In this document: positions 34,911 to 47,491 of the stretch, one piece after another | How positions within the stretch are numbered: position 1 is the first letter of the stretch | Layout of the letters: the number at the start of each line of letters is the position of its first letter | DNA from: Atrichornis clamosus | Lineage: Eukaryota; Chordata; Aves; Passeriformes; Menuridae | DNA length: 64,000 bases | NCBI GenBank assembly: GCA_013400975.1 | Contig: WBMZ01010237.1 | Location: forward strand, 62,001-126,000 | Direction of reading: 5' to 3' | Program-made: the position numbers and the translations under genes | The notes under the pieces: generated by a model | What the model was told of the DNA's origin: nothing | Database searches by the model: none | What the model saw: only the letters and a program-made list of their open reading frames with translations

Positions 34911-35047
34911 CAGACAAGAATAGGAATCATTAAGTCTGTGGTCCAAAGTGAGGCGCTGAACCATCTCAAAGAGTGAAGCGTGGTCAAAGTTACAGGGATT
35001 GGAAGAGATAAATTCATCCATGCCATGCTTTTGAGCTCTATCTGCAT
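34911..35047 (-). CDS. CADPS: CADPS exon: linker after PH, followed by a GC donor
   Basis: A 137-nt exon encodes (Y)[32 protein letters not shown] and [13 protein letters not shown]. The Tyr codon is split with the previous exon (T plus AT). This conserved segment lies between the PH and MUN domains; [14 protein letters not shown] is the CADPS version, distinct from CADPS2. The acceptor is gaacag. The exon ends TCTTGTCTG and the intron begins GCAAGT: the next exon starts GGC TGG, so the reading frame requires a GC donor here rather than GT. A second AG six bases inside the exon (ATGCAG) could give an in-frame, two-residue-shorter form. Confidence 0.97.
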
Positions 35048-38000
35048 CTGTTCATTTATACATATAGAGAAAGACACCATTTAGAGAGATATAAGACATT
35101 TTAGTTGACAAATACAACAGAAAAAAATATACAGTATGAAGCATGAAAGCTAAATATCTCCTCTTCCCTCCATTGCCATTAAGTTTTCTCTTTGCAGGCT
35201 ACACAGTACAATTCACCTCCCATTGTCAACTTGCATCAGTTATGGGCTATATTATTGCATTTAGGCAAAAGAGTTTAGAATTAACATCTTGTCAACTGCT
35301 CATTATAGTGCATTTATTCTGTACTTGAAACCAGAACACAAACCCAAGAATTCACTCTGCTTCTTACAATAGGCTATGAGTTAACAGAATTTTGGCTCAC
35401 ATAAGTAAATTAGCTCCTATTTAGATAGTTGTGGTTAATTGTGATAGATTCTGCCATTCTAATGAAGTTACAGCTTTTTTTCTCTATGTTTACTAGGTTT
35501 TCTAGGTATCAGACCAGTTACGTAGTTCTTTCTCCAAATGCCAATGTTTGTCTTCCCCACGGCAATTCTTTTTCCTAACGGCAACTTTAAATGCTACCTC
35601 GCTGAAATAAAAAGATGCTCTTTTAAGCATTGCTAAGAAGTTAAATTGATATGTAGTTTGTTGTCACAGAGGCAGTAACCCGACAGTGCGCCGGAGCTGC
35701 CAGTCATCCCGATGGAGAGACTGAATTTCCTCTGCCTGGATTACGAGCTGCCATTTTTGGGTGAATTAACAGCCTCAACGTATTCACACTTCTCTGCTTT
35801 GGGTGACGTTTACGGGCACTAACTCCTAGGGGCTAATTAATTAATCTCAACATGGTTAACTAAAAATACACCGAATTCAGCAGCTGAAATGCAGCCGCCA
35901 AGCCAGCCTGGGTGCGGCCAGCCGGGACCCCGCTGGGAGCAGGTTTTGTTCTAGCAGCGGCTAGGGAATTAAAGGACACCTTTCACTCGGTTTTGTCTGT
36001 GCTCAGCTTCCTACTATATGGGTTCTTGCCAAATCCTCGACAAAGAAAATAGGATTTAAATCCTTCCCCTGTTTATAGCCTCCTAGGGGAACTGGGTGGC
36101 CTTCAAACAATGTGGCTGAAAGGACACAAAAATGCAGTTTTCCGCAGGAGGAGTATATGGTAACTGTATTTGTTTTAAAACAAAATCCCTCTTTACCAGG
36201 AAAAACCAAAAATCCTTAATTATAAAGAAAAAAAAGCTTTAAATGAGACTGAGAATGTTCTGCTATATATGTTTAACTATTCAATATTTAGCTGTGAAGG
36301 ATGGCATATCTTCCCAAATACCTCGTTTGTGTCAGTGCTCTCACATAGTACTGATCATTGGTAGCAATCTCTACATTTTCTGTATAGTCTGTCATTACCT
36401 ACAGACAACCTATATAAATAACATCATCCACTGGAAAGAAATCAGAAAAATTAAAACATGTAACATTTCAATTAGCTGCTAGCGTACTTAATTCAGCTGT
36501 AGCTGGCAAATTCCCTCACTAAAACCCTGCTGCATAAACAGCGATGTTTTTCCTACAGCTGGTTAATTATTGAGGGTCTGCTCCCCTGTTTTGCTCTATA
36601 TCCGGGGTCCTGCTGCTGCCCTACCCCCATCTCCCTCCCCGGCCCCAAATCCCCCCTCTGCCTGCACTGGCAGTTCTGTGCATTCAGCACAAGGACAGAA
36701 GAAGCTGCCGATGGTGCTGAATGAGGTGGCAGCACAAGGACTGGCTTGGGGACCAGGAAAACCTCCTTGGGGAGTGCATCACCTCCACAGCAGCTCTCCA
36801 GCACCCCGGGGTTTGGGATGTGAAGCCCACCCAGCCCTGGGGCTCCTGGCACGGGCCGGCTCCTGTCTGCTTTGACAGCTTTCTGCCCCACTGTCTCTGT
36901 CCCTTTGGGCCAAGATGGATTTGATTGAATTCACTCCCAAAGAGTTCGGCTGTGCTGTTTTCCATTCCATCCCTAGTGCCCGCAAAATGTTTTAACAGCT
37001 ATTATCAGACTATTTTTAATGGCTTGCTGCTCTGCCCAGCTCCTCAGAGTTGACTGCAAGCTGACAAATTGGCTGGAGGCCTTCATTTGCCAGCTTCGCT
37101 CAGAGATTTTATTACTTTTCAATTAGGAGCCCTGATACACTGTCAATCCTCCCGCTCAGCCAACGAGGCTCCGAGAGTCGAGTAAATCAGCTGGAAATTT
37201 GAAGAGTCCTCTAGCCCTTTAGCTGGTGAACTTTTTTGAGCATATGTGCTAGAAAGCATGTTTAAAATGACTATGTTTTTTTCCAGACTAATAAGCTTTT
37301 CCCCATATTATGTTCTCTGAGCAAGGTGGGCACAGAACAGACCTTCTGCTGGTGGGAACCGACTGAAGCGCCGCTGGCTTCCACAGAGCTGAGGGTCTGG
37401 CTGGGCTTTTTACAATCACTCTGCCCAAGGCAGGGGCACAGACAGTTCCCTGCCAAGCGTGAGAACAGACACAGTGATTAAATGTCCTTCACAACTGTCC
37501 ATAATCAGGGGCAATTTTACTTCATTAATCACTTTGAAGCCACACCTTACTGAGCATCCCGTTGGGTGCCTGCTCAAAAGCCCATTTGCCCCAAATCTCT
37601 TCACCTCAGAACAACCACATGAAGAGAGAGACAGCAGACATGGCACTGTGTGAGCTCAAGTGAGCAGAAAAGCATGATCCACATGACTTCTGCTCAGTCA
37701 GTGGCTTAAAATGTGGATTTCTGCCATGGGAAGGCAGATGAGCAGCTGCAGCTCTCCCTGCATAGCCCAGCACCACAGCTCTTGCATGGCCAAACCATTT
37801 TGCACCGGCAGAGACGCAGGGCCAGGTGGGTGCACATCACCCACCCAGGGGATACAGCTGTCGTGATGTGAACTGGAGATGTCTGTGGAGAATGGTTATA
37901 CAAAAATGTATTTCTTTTAAATGGAATATCAGATGCTGCTCTGGGCAAAAAGCATGTTAAGTCAATCCTATACTAAACTCACCTTCCCTTAATTATTCTA

Positions 38001-38992
38001 AATAAACACCCCATGCACCTTGAAATTTCTTTTTGCATTTTGATTTTTCCAATGGACTCGCTTTTAAAAATGAAATTCATGAATCAAATTATACCAAAAC
38101 CATTAAACTTCCTAGGCAATACAAAAAGGAAAGAACAGATCTAAATATATTATTACTCTGCTTCAGACAAATACCTGCAATTTAAAACAATGCCAACATC
38201 TGCATATGAAATAAGTTTCATGTATAATCTATCTTCTTTCAAAATGGCCTACACATCTTGAATGCGATTTTAAACCAAGTCCAAAATGTGAATGGCTAAT
38301 ATTCACACCCAAATTGTACAGCCAATTTGCAAGTACTTTAAATGAATTGTTTCAGTCAAATACGGCTGCTTTTTTGACCCTGCTCTGTTATTCTATCCAG
38401 AAAGGAAGGAGAAACCAAAGAAAGAAAGTTATATGATGCTCCAGTAATTTGCAATCCCTTCCCAAGGTGCCGTGCCAAGCTCGCTGGTGTTTCTTTGTTC
38501 GGGGCCCCAGCCGCAATGCTGCTGCAGGCCCACAAAAGTTATCTTACATATTTAGACAGGCTGCACACAACTGCAGCTGAAAGGTGTTCGATGGTGGTCT
38601 CAGGAGGGAGGCTGCCAGCGGAGGGACATGGCCAGCACAGGCTCCAAGAACCTTTCTTCTGCAAAACTGCAGATTCTGGCCTTTTATAGCACGTTTGGTC
38701 CCCTACATTACAGCCTTTTTTTAATACCGCCAGGTTTATTTTGTTCATTTTTATCCAGTTTGCGTTTTGTGCTGACTCCATTAACTACCCCCTGTCACAC
38801 ACACCCTCCCTACAAGTGTTTGAAATCAGAGTCTTAAAAATCTGCCAGTGTCAGGAACACAGAGATTTCAACAATAACAAGAATAATGAAATCCAAAGGA
38901 CTGTCCCACTGTTCGGCTCTCTGAGGGCTGTATTTCTCTTTATCTAACTGTTATTTAAAAAGGAAGAGACAAACCAGTCAAATCTCTCATTC

Positions 38993-39007
38993 TTTTTTTT
39001 TTTTTTT
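38993..39007. repeat. Poly-T run
   Basis: About 15 consecutive T on the plus strand (A on the gene's sense strand). It is a simple homopolymer with no adjacent retroposon body recognised. Confidence 0.9.
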
Positions 39008-39494
39008 AATGTATTTCCCTGCTCTCTGCTTCTTTTGCTCCAGCAATAATTTTGGCAGATTTTGCTTTGAGAGCAGTGAAGTTAATAGCGGGGGACAAGC
39101 TCCATAAAAGAATTCTTGTTATAAAAGGCTTTATGTAGCCATTTTATTGTAAGAATTTCTTACTTCAGATTAATTTATTTTCATTCATGAGTGACTTTGT
39201 TTTAGTACCAAAGGCAACTGAACATCCAGTAAATTTTACCACACATTTGCCTATTAAAAAACAATAAAAATTCAACAAACAAACAAAAAACCAAACAACT
39301 GTAAATTAAAAGGTGACTTTGTATCTTACTCATCTGGAAAATGTGTGCTTGTCATATCTGCTTGACATTACAAGAATGAAGATGTGGTTTGGACAGTAAC
39401 AAACAATGACACTAGTCAACCTCATCAGGAGACATGAAATAAAGGAATGACAATGATTGATGGCAGCTATTCATTTACAGATATTTCTAGAAAA

Positions 39495-39640
39495 CTCTCC
39501 GCTGGCCTGGCCGGGCCAAGCAGGAGAAGTTTCCCCGCCTGGCCGGCAGTGCACCGCGGCGGCGGCCGAGGAGTGCCCACCTGGACCTGCGCCCGCCCCG
39601 AGGGGCAGCGGGGTCCCCTCCTGCTCTCGCCACTACAGCA
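39495..39640. other. Intronic CpG-rich patch
   Basis: A sharply GC- and CpG-rich segment in an AT-rich intron, including a GCGGCGGCCG core near 39555. Open frames exist on both strands, but none has splice sites and phase compatible with CADPS. It could be a small CpG island (enhancer, or start of an unannotated transcript) or a local GC-biased patch. Confidence 0.5.
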
Positions 39641-40686
39641 GAGCTCACGGACACATTTGGGCTGCGGCTCATTAAAGTCAGGGAAGTGCCTGAAAACCTC
39701 GTTTTTGTTTGGCTGTGTGGAGCGAGAGGCTTCACGAGCAAATACTGGTGTTCTGGAGCGGGAAAAATTAAACCCTGTACCGGGAGACTAAAAAGGCCAG
39801 GTGGATTGTGAGCGAGCTGCCAGCAGTGCTGGCTGGTGACTTACCAAGTCCCCTCCTCACCGTGCACTGTGGCATTGCCACCTCTGAGAAGTGATGCGTG
39901 TGCGCTCAGGGCTCTGCAAATCCCCTCCCCAAACCTCCTCCCCAAACCTCCTTTCTGTGCAGAGCTGCGGCTGCTGCAGCAGCCTCAACTCCCCTCTCAG
40001 CTGCAAAGCCAAGAGCCCCTTCTTTTCCCCTTCATATTATTTCATGTTACAAGATAGTTTTAAATTTAATTGGCTGTTTATTCCTGTGGCGTATGGCTTT
40101 TCCCCTACTGCAAACAAATTCTTTTCTGCCTGAGTTAGAATTTTAATAAATTATTATGCATGCTCCTGTAAATCACCAGACACACCAGGCACTGAATTGC
40201 AGTCTAAGTTATCTACTGATTGGTAGTTATATTGATAAGAATTTGTAGTATGCTCTTACATAATTCCTTGTGTGGCAAGTTAAAAACACAGTTTTAGAAC
40301 AGCTATTTATAAGATAAAACATTGTTTCACAGCACTTTTATAACTATTTAAAAATATTTTGAATTGGATGGCTGCAGAAACCTGTGAATTTGTATTTCAT
40401 AAGTTGAGTCCCAGGCTTCTTAAAGCACGTAGAAGAGATTTACAGAGTAGTTTTAAATTCATGCAAGTTATGTGAGAACTGAATTAACATTTTAATTCTG
40501 CATTCCTGCAATGAAGCATCTGCAAGTTGACAATACAGAAGACACAGCAGCGTTCTCATGATATCTCTAACTATCTAAAAAAGTAAAGCAATTAAAGCAC
40601 AAAACTAATAATCTAATAGGATAGCGATGCATTGTAGTGCAAATACATGTAATGTTGCCAAACCCAAGTTCATTCATTCATTCACT

Positions 40687-40703
40687 CTTTCTTTCTTTCT
40701 TTC
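40687..40703. repeat. (CTTT)n microsatellite
   Basis: Four CTTT units of simple repeat within the 11-kb intron. Nearby, 40808-40835 and 40900-40955 are purine-rich tracts. Confidence 0.9.
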
Positions 40704-42000
40704 AAAGTGGCAAAAATCTGTATTTCATTCAAATTAAACTTTTGTGGGGTTTTTTTTTGTGGTAAAGTCTGATAAGAATCCTCTTTGGAAATCCAAACAT
40801 TTACAAAACAAAAAAAAGAAAGAAAAAAGAAAGTGTCTGCTGAGAAGGAATTCTGCCTGCTACCCAGAGGGATATTTGTACACACACGCACATACTCACA
40901 CATAGGAAAAAAAGAAGGAAAAAGAAATAAAAGGAGGAGGAAGGGAAAAAGAAGTCTTGTTTGATGGCCAAGAGGGATGACACCGCCTGTTCCTTCTCAT
41001 AATTGCATTCAGATACTGGATACATATTTGCCAGCTCTCATGACCCACTGATGCTATTCCCTCCTAAGGAAAGCAGGCACTCACCAGATAGTAGAAAAGA
41101 AGATTTTAACACCAGTAAAGGATTTGTACTGGGTATGCTTAGGACTGAACAAACACTAAGGAGAAGCTCTCTTACAGCACAAATCTGGGCTTCTTTCTTT
41201 TTCAAAGTAGCTATTCCAGTGGGAAAAAGTAAAATAGCAATTCCCCTGGGTTATTCTTTGACTAGCATGGCTTTGATTGGTGACTGAGACCCGTGCTAAA
41301 ATATTAATTTATGATAATTTCAGGGAACAGCAGCACCCCTCCATGACAAATGCATTTAAATCAGAGCGGGCCAGCATCTCCAAACCCAGGATGACCCTGA
41401 GAGCTGCCACTTGCTGCTGAAATCATTCCCTGCCGAGTTAACAGAAGAGGGAACTACCAAAACTCAGTGACTCAGGGTTGTTTTCACAGGGCATGTGTGG
41501 AGGGGTTTCTGGGGTTCTCCTCTGGAGTCCTGCACTTTGTCTGGGTCTCTCGGGGTCTCCTGCCCTACCTTTCTATGCTTTGAGGTGTCCACGGTTAGCC
41601 CCGCACTCTGGTGCGCTGCACCAAGCTAATCATCGGCACGGAGAGAAAGGATATTGTCAGAGTGCAAAATGATCTGTTTTCAGGCAGGAAGCAGTCAACT
41701 AGATGTAAATTCCATGAAACAAAAGAAGGTATTATTTACAGTTTTATTGTGATGTTAATTAATATTTACATCTTGGAATGAAAAATAGAAATGTTAATGA
41801 TTGGCTTTACTAAGAGGATCACTTGATGCCAATGTGAAAGCCAGGGAGAGAAGGCAATTATGCAAACATCACATGCATCCCAATTTCAGTATGGAAACTT
41901 ACATTTCAAATCTCAATTCAGGAAAATAACATGGAAAGTTTGTACTACAAAATCTAAACATGAGAAAGATTTAAGAGAAAAAAAAAGCACATTGCATATG

Positions 42001-42026
42001 TCAGATAATCTAGTCTGATTATCTGA
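42001..42026. promoter_or_regulatory. Inverted GATA-type site pair
   Basis: TCAGATAATC and GATTATCTGA are perfect 10-bp arms separated by six bases. Each arm carries a GATA core (AGATAA on one strand, TTATCT on the other). This could be a binding site for a dimeric or paired factor within the intron; function is not shown by the sequence. Confidence 0.4.
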
Positions 42027-43288
42027 GCTGTGCTAGCTACAGGGAAGCACTTACCCTTGAGTCCAGCTAGAAGTTAGCAGGGTAAGAAGGAACAAACCAG
42101 AATAACATAAAGACTAGCAACAAGGCTCAGGAAAGCAGACAGGAGCCCTAACCTAGCAGCTAAATATTTGGGTTCAAGCAAAGAATGAAAAATAAAGAAA
42201 ATCAAACCAACCAAAAAGAAAACCACTTACAGCTGAAAATTTCTTAAGCAGCTCAATAAACCTCGCTAGTTATTATGGGGGAACAAATCATCACAAATTC
42301 TCAAAACAATCAACTCATTGTATATGGTGTGATTAACAGTTATTAAATATAAACAGACATTAAAAATTAAATATAACCACAAATGATACGTAAAACAAAT
42401 ACGGACCAATCTTTCAGGTTAAAAAAAAGGGTTTCAAGATAAAAAAAAGAACTTTGAGCACGTTTGGGAATTTTGTTTGATGCATCACTAACACAGAACA
42501 AACAAAGATTGGTGCTTTCAGACAAGTGACCACTTTTATGAAGCTTAAATATTGCCAAATGGTGTAATATGTATTGGCAGCATTATTGACTATAATACTG
42601 TGAATGATTTCAACAGTCAACAAGAACAGTTTTGGTTTTTTTCTTTTATAATGCGAACACTGGAGAAAAGCACAGCTTTGCGTGAATGGAGTTTTTCTTT
42701 GAAATTGTAGCAAAACAAAAAAAGCAAAACTTTTTACTCTAACAGGTATTGTTCACCCACATAAAAGGAATTGTAGAGTCATACAAAAATTAATGAATAG
42801 CAGGATCTATTTTTTTCAGTACTTAAATTGCAAATAAAATAAACTCCACCCTGGTTCGGAGCTGTCCGTTTACTTCTAAGTCAAGTGCTGCCATCGAACT
42901 GTGGACGAGAATTTGAGCGCTGCTCAAACTTTATATTTACTAAGTTAAAAGAGGCGGGAACCAAATGAATTCGCTGTTTCTCCCAAGTTTCCCAAACAGC
43001 AAGAAATGCCCTTCCCAAGTTTCTGTGTGACAGACAGCTCCATGCCAGGCGTGGAGGGCTGGATTTTCTGTGCGTGTGCATGCATGCGCATGAGCCGTCG
43101 CGGACTGCTACGACATGAAAGCTGTAACAACAGTTACTCGTCAAATGGCTTAACATTTACTTCTTTGCACATCCTCATTCACCATAGCCTCTAATAAGCA
43201 CAAAAAAAAAAAAATGACAGGTATAAAGATAAAAGTACAGGAATAAAATGTCTCGCAAAAGTCCTTACCTTTTTGCAGGCAAAAAAAA

Positions 43289-43309
43289 CCAAACCCCAAA
43301 CCCCAAACC
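43289..43309. repeat. Short CCCCAAA repeat
   Basis: Three direct units of the CCCCAAA type in an A/C-rich stretch. On the sense strand this reads as GGGGTTT units in a T/G-rich tract. It is too short to be an interstitial telomere, and the unit is not the vertebrate telomere unit TTAGGG. Confidence 0.7.
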
Positions 43310-46092
43310 AAAACACCCAAGCCAAAAAAAAAATCCCAATAATGAACCAAGACCCTTTTAAAAATGCAATACTTGATATGTTTGGATTTCAAGACTGAAG
43401 GAGCTGAGATACATATTTGTGCATTTAAGACTCCCCATATGTGGCATGCATGACTCACAACTGCTTCAGATTATTAAACTGCTGCACCCAATGGCTTTTG
43501 CAACGAGCACTGCCATGTACAGATGTTGGAATATGAAAAATAAGCAGCCCTTGCTCTTGAGATGAAGCTGTATTATGGCATGTTGCCCTCCTCGTCTTGT
43601 AGGATGTGCACAAAGACCTGTCAGAGGAATCTAGATCCAAAGGAGGAGCAGGAGGAAGGAAGACCAAGGACAAAACACACTACCCCAGATGATGCTGAAG
43701 TAGCAAATCATCAGACTTACGGACTGATGAGCCGACTAGTTTCTCTCCTCCAGGCTTTGGCACAACACAACCAAGAGGGTCTCCCAGTGCTTGCAGCAAA
43801 AAGAGGAGCTTGAAGCTGCTCAGCTTATGGAAAAATACATTGTGAATGAAAAGAGGCTGGTGGAGTTGTAAAAAGTAAAATGATCCAGATTTGGAGCTGG
43901 TATTGGCATAAGGACAAGTGAGAGAAACTGAGGTCAGATCCTGACCCCCTCAAATGCCCTGGAGGGCCCAGGGGGTGAAGTCTTGACTGTTTTCACCAGA
44001 AGCAAGAATGAGGTATCTCTGCCTCCTGGCAAGTGAGCAAGATGCAAAAACAAGGTCAAACCCGAGGCATCTCTCTAGCTCTGAGCACAGTCAGGCTGAT
44101 AGAGTCTGCAGGACCATGAGTAGTACAGGGCTCTGGTGTGCGTGCTGGGCTGTGGGTAGATGCAGAGTTGACTCCTGGGCTCAGTCACTGACTTCCCTGA
44201 TCCCTGGCAAGGACGAGGACAAGACAGCTTCTCCTTCTCACTCCAGATACCCTAAGCAGAGGGGTTCAGCTCTCCCATGCACATAGTGCTTGCCTGTGCA
44301 CAGAAACAACACATCCAAATGTCCAAAGCCTTGGGCATTCCCTTTTCCTCCTCAAAACCCTGGGAAAGCAACACTTCACCTGGCCCTACATATTGGTCTG
44401 GCAAAGTGAAAACTCTGTAAACATCAGGAATTTACCCAGCAGAAAAATTCTCCAGGCTTGGGATGGGAGAAGACTGGAGGGAAAGGTATTTTCTAAGTTT
44501 GATGTTCTCTGCTCTCATCGTGCTCCACAGGGATCATGCTGGGATGAGCAGGACCATATCCTCTGTGCAGCAACCCCACAGCTAAGGGCACCCTTCAGCA
44601 TCACTTGTTAGGAGAGGGAGCCACAAGCAGAATCCCTCTGTTGCTCCCCCTTGCTATGCTTTGAAGGCTTTTAGCATGTAAAAAAGCAGCAGTAGAAGGA
44701 CCCGTGCCTGCTGTTTCCAAGAACTCTTTGATTAAACATTCTGGGCAGAGGGACATATAATCCCTGGGAGTGCTCTCGGGTCAGCACAACTCAGGCCTAG
44801 AGGCTTATCACAGCCACTAAACGTCCCACTTACAAGAGGTCAATTCCTACCTCCCATTTTGGCTTTCTGAGAGATGTCCTTCCTTCCCAACCCCAGTTCT
44901 TTACACCGTGCACTCCCGAAGTCAGTGACCTGACTGGAATGAAGAGGATGAGGATCACTGAAATGAAAACACTGGCTATAGGTTTACCATGCTGCATCCC
45001 ACTACGTCTCACTCGCAGCAGCAATGCAAGGCAGAAGGGAGGCCAAAATATGCAGCATGTGGAAGAAACAAACAACAAAAAAAGCAGCAAGCAGAGGTTT
45101 TCAGCTGTAACAGTGACTGTACAGCTGTACTTCTTGCACTGTTATTTTCTATAAATACTGACACGAAGAAGTTAAACAAATACAAAAGATGGTTAAATGC
45201 TATTGATAAACAAAGGGCAGATTTTCTGAGTTCCTTACAACAATGTACTCCATAACTGCTTTACAGAGACTTTTAAAAAAAGTTAAAATTTCCTTTAATC
45301 AGAAGAATTCTTTAATATTTACCACTTTTCCTTATTTTACTGATATTTAGTGCTATTAATTCTTAAATTTTGCTGAAACTAGCAAGAACTGCTGTTACAT
45401 AACAAAGGGGCTGCAGACGCATGATTGGGACCTTCAAGAAAAATGAGTGAAGAGGCATTTGTGTGGTTTATAATCAAATTACATTTGCAAGACAAAAGAA
45501 ATTGCTCTAAATTTCAAATGAAGCAAAGTGGGTATAACTGCACAGGACATGCAGCATAGCTACGACTTAAAAGATGATTGCTTTAAATTCACATCTAACT
45601 GGCCTGCAAAGCAACCTGTTAAAAATACCATATGTTTTCCTACAGTTGAATATTCAACAGGAGACCTCTTTTTGTGTGTGCATTTCATACTTGCAAGATT
45701 TGCACCTGTAGTTCTGAGCACGTGATGCATTTGATAGACAGCTAATGGTGCTAATGAATCGCTCTGATCTGCGTGTGCAATTTATTGTGTGGGGGTCTGC
45801 GGAAAGCAAGCTGGGTCTCAGGCTCTCAGATCCCAGTCTCTCTCCTCCATCAAGTATTGCACTTTAAAATACCCATTGACAAGTTCCCCAAGGAATTTTG
45901 CTTCTTGGGTTTGGTTGTGCCAAACACACAGGTTAACTGCTTCTGGATCTACTGATGTAAAAAGAAGCTTAATGATAATGAAAAAACATTTTGTTTTGAA
46001 ATCAGAAACATGTGCGCGAATATTGATTTACATCAGTGCAGAAAATCTTTCCATCAAAGACTTCTGCTTTCTAGGAGAACTTATTTACTTAC

Positions 46093-46305
46093 AAAATTGA
46101 GAGATTGGGGCGTCTATCTGGGGTACATTTCCTCCTTTAGCATTTAGCTTTTGCACTTGGGTAGGCGGCACAGGTTTGTGGGACTGGCCGGTGGCGCGGT
46201 ACATGGCTTGGACCCACAGGATACGGTCCTGCTCATCGTCACTTGCAAAGATCACCGTGTCTCCTTCCTTCACAGCGTTGAAGAACGTTCTGCCACCATC
46301 CAAAC
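46093..46305 (-). CDS. CADPS: CADPS exon: PH domain end and start of linker
   Basis: The largest exon of the window, 213 nt. It encodes the Gly completed from the previous exon, then [58 protein letters not shown] and [12 protein letters not shown]. The conserved Trp of the C-terminal PH helix is in [10 protein letters not shown]. The stretch after ATGQ is the start of the linker and is diagnostic for CADPS rather than CADPS2. The acceptor is cctgccag and the donor is TTTT|gtaagt. It enters in phase 1 and leaves in phase 1. An Ile stands where I expect Leu in mammals (VPQI), a conservative change. Confidence 0.98.
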
Positions 46306-47382
46306 CTGGCAGGAAAGGAAGTGACAATGCAGTTTCACAGACTTTGAGGCCAGCCAGGGGGTCTCCCCTGGCTTCCCACCCTACCACCGCTTGGGTGTCT
46401 CCTCAGCCAGCCCCATGCTGCTTCCAGCTCAGATCCCTCCCCTGCACCAAACTCACCTGCAAGACAGTCCACCAGGTCTCCAGGTAGCATTCTGCACCCC
46501 AATTACTAAAACATGCCCCAACACACTTGGATTAATTGCTTCTCTCACCTACAGCTCCATCTGTGCAAGTCCCATGTGAGTTGCACCACTGGAGCCCAAT
46601 TAAAAATGTGTTTTGGGGGGATGTGGTGGGAGATTTCCCATTAGACTAAAAGCATCAATGCTCAAACTGCACAAAAGGTGCTTGGGTGATGTCCTTATTT
46701 CTGTCTTTGCCCTGATTTGGCACTCATCTTCCCATCTCCCTGACATGAGAGTTAAACTGGAATAAAGGTCTTAACAACCAACCTACTGTGTCTTTTCTCA
46801 TCTCTTCTGGGGACACCACTAGCCAGGGCATGGTGGGGATTGCATGCTCAGTGTGTTGCCCCACTGAAATAAAAGTGGTGCTCCTCCACTTGAAGATGGG
46901 TCTCACCATCCAGGTACCAGGGGCTTTCTGTCCCTGCCCCTTGGCACCCATCAGAGAGAGAATGGGGCAGTCAGAAGTGCTGGCTTGGTCCCATAAATAT
47001 TTTCTATAATAAAGACAAGCATAGCTGCTAACCTTTTATTTAGGGACTATAATCTGAAGGCACAGGTTAGGATCATTACTCAGTTTGAGCATTCAGCTCA
47101 CCATCAAATTTCTTTGGGATTTAAGAATGTAATTTACTTATGTTCCCCAGAAGATATGACTCCTTCCCTCCTCTGGTGCAACTCCTAGCTCAGTTCCTTA
47201 GATACATTTATAGCAAAGTCATGCATAGCTAATGATCAATATAAACACCAACGTATTTAGAATAACGCTGATCACAGTTCGGCTGCAGGCAGTGGGGGAG
47301 AGAGAGACAGAGACAGAGAGAGAGGACTCCGGTTGGGAGCCCGTGGCGAGCAGAGCGCGCGCGGGAGCCGCCAGCCCCGTAC
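46306..47382 (-). other. CADPS: CADPS intron, about 1.1 kb
   Basis: Short intron with donor gtacgg and acceptor cctgccag. The sense strand just after the donor is GC-rich and is followed by a CT repeat (AG on the plus strand, 47298-47324). Nothing else was recognised. Confidence 0.9.
47298..47324. repeat. Imperfect (GA)n microsatellite
   Basis: About 27 nt of GA repeat interrupted by two GACA units. On the gene's sense strand it is a pyrimidine (CT) tract about 60 nt after the donor of the 47383-47491 exon, so it could bind PTB-like factors. That role is inference only. Confidence 0.9.
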
Positions 47383-47491
47383 CTGGCTGCGGGTCGGTGT
47401 AGTCCACAGTGTATCCGTCGAGCTGCAGCAGCTCTTGAGGCTCAGCTTTTTTCTCCCGGTAGCTGCACATAGCAAATGTATATTGACTAAC
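47383..47491 (-). CDS. CADPS: CADPS exon: PH domain middle
   Basis: A 109-nt exon encodes [18 protein letters not shown], then [18 protein letters not shown] and the first base of a Gly codon. This is the middle of the PH domain, strands beta-3 to beta-5. The acceptor is tcctcag and the donor is CCAG|gtacgg. It enters in phase 0 and leaves in phase 1. The exon is markedly GC-rich at its 3' end and runs into a GC-rich intron start with an AG microsatellite. Agreement with CADPS is essentially complete over the exon. Confidence 0.97.

Larger units (their letters stand above)
35048..46092 (-). other. CADPS: CADPS intron, about 11.0 kb
   Basis: The largest intron in the window that contains no candidate exon. 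It holds a CpG-rich patch (39495-39640), a CTTT repeat (40687-40703), a T run (38993-39007), a GATA-type palindrome (42001-42026) and a CCCCAAA repeat (43289-43309). Patches near 36570-36880 and 43560-44290 are moderately GC-rich with chance open frames only. No phase-compatible optional exon was recognised. Confidence 0.85.

Noticed and set aside
43289..43309. Interstitial telomere repeat
   Set aside because: The unit is CCCCAAA, not the vertebrate CCCTAA, and there are only about three copies.
46085..46387. Reading the PH-domain frame as a 100-codon protein
   Set aside because: The first 28 residues are intron translation upstream of the acceptor at 46305; the real exon is 46093-46305.
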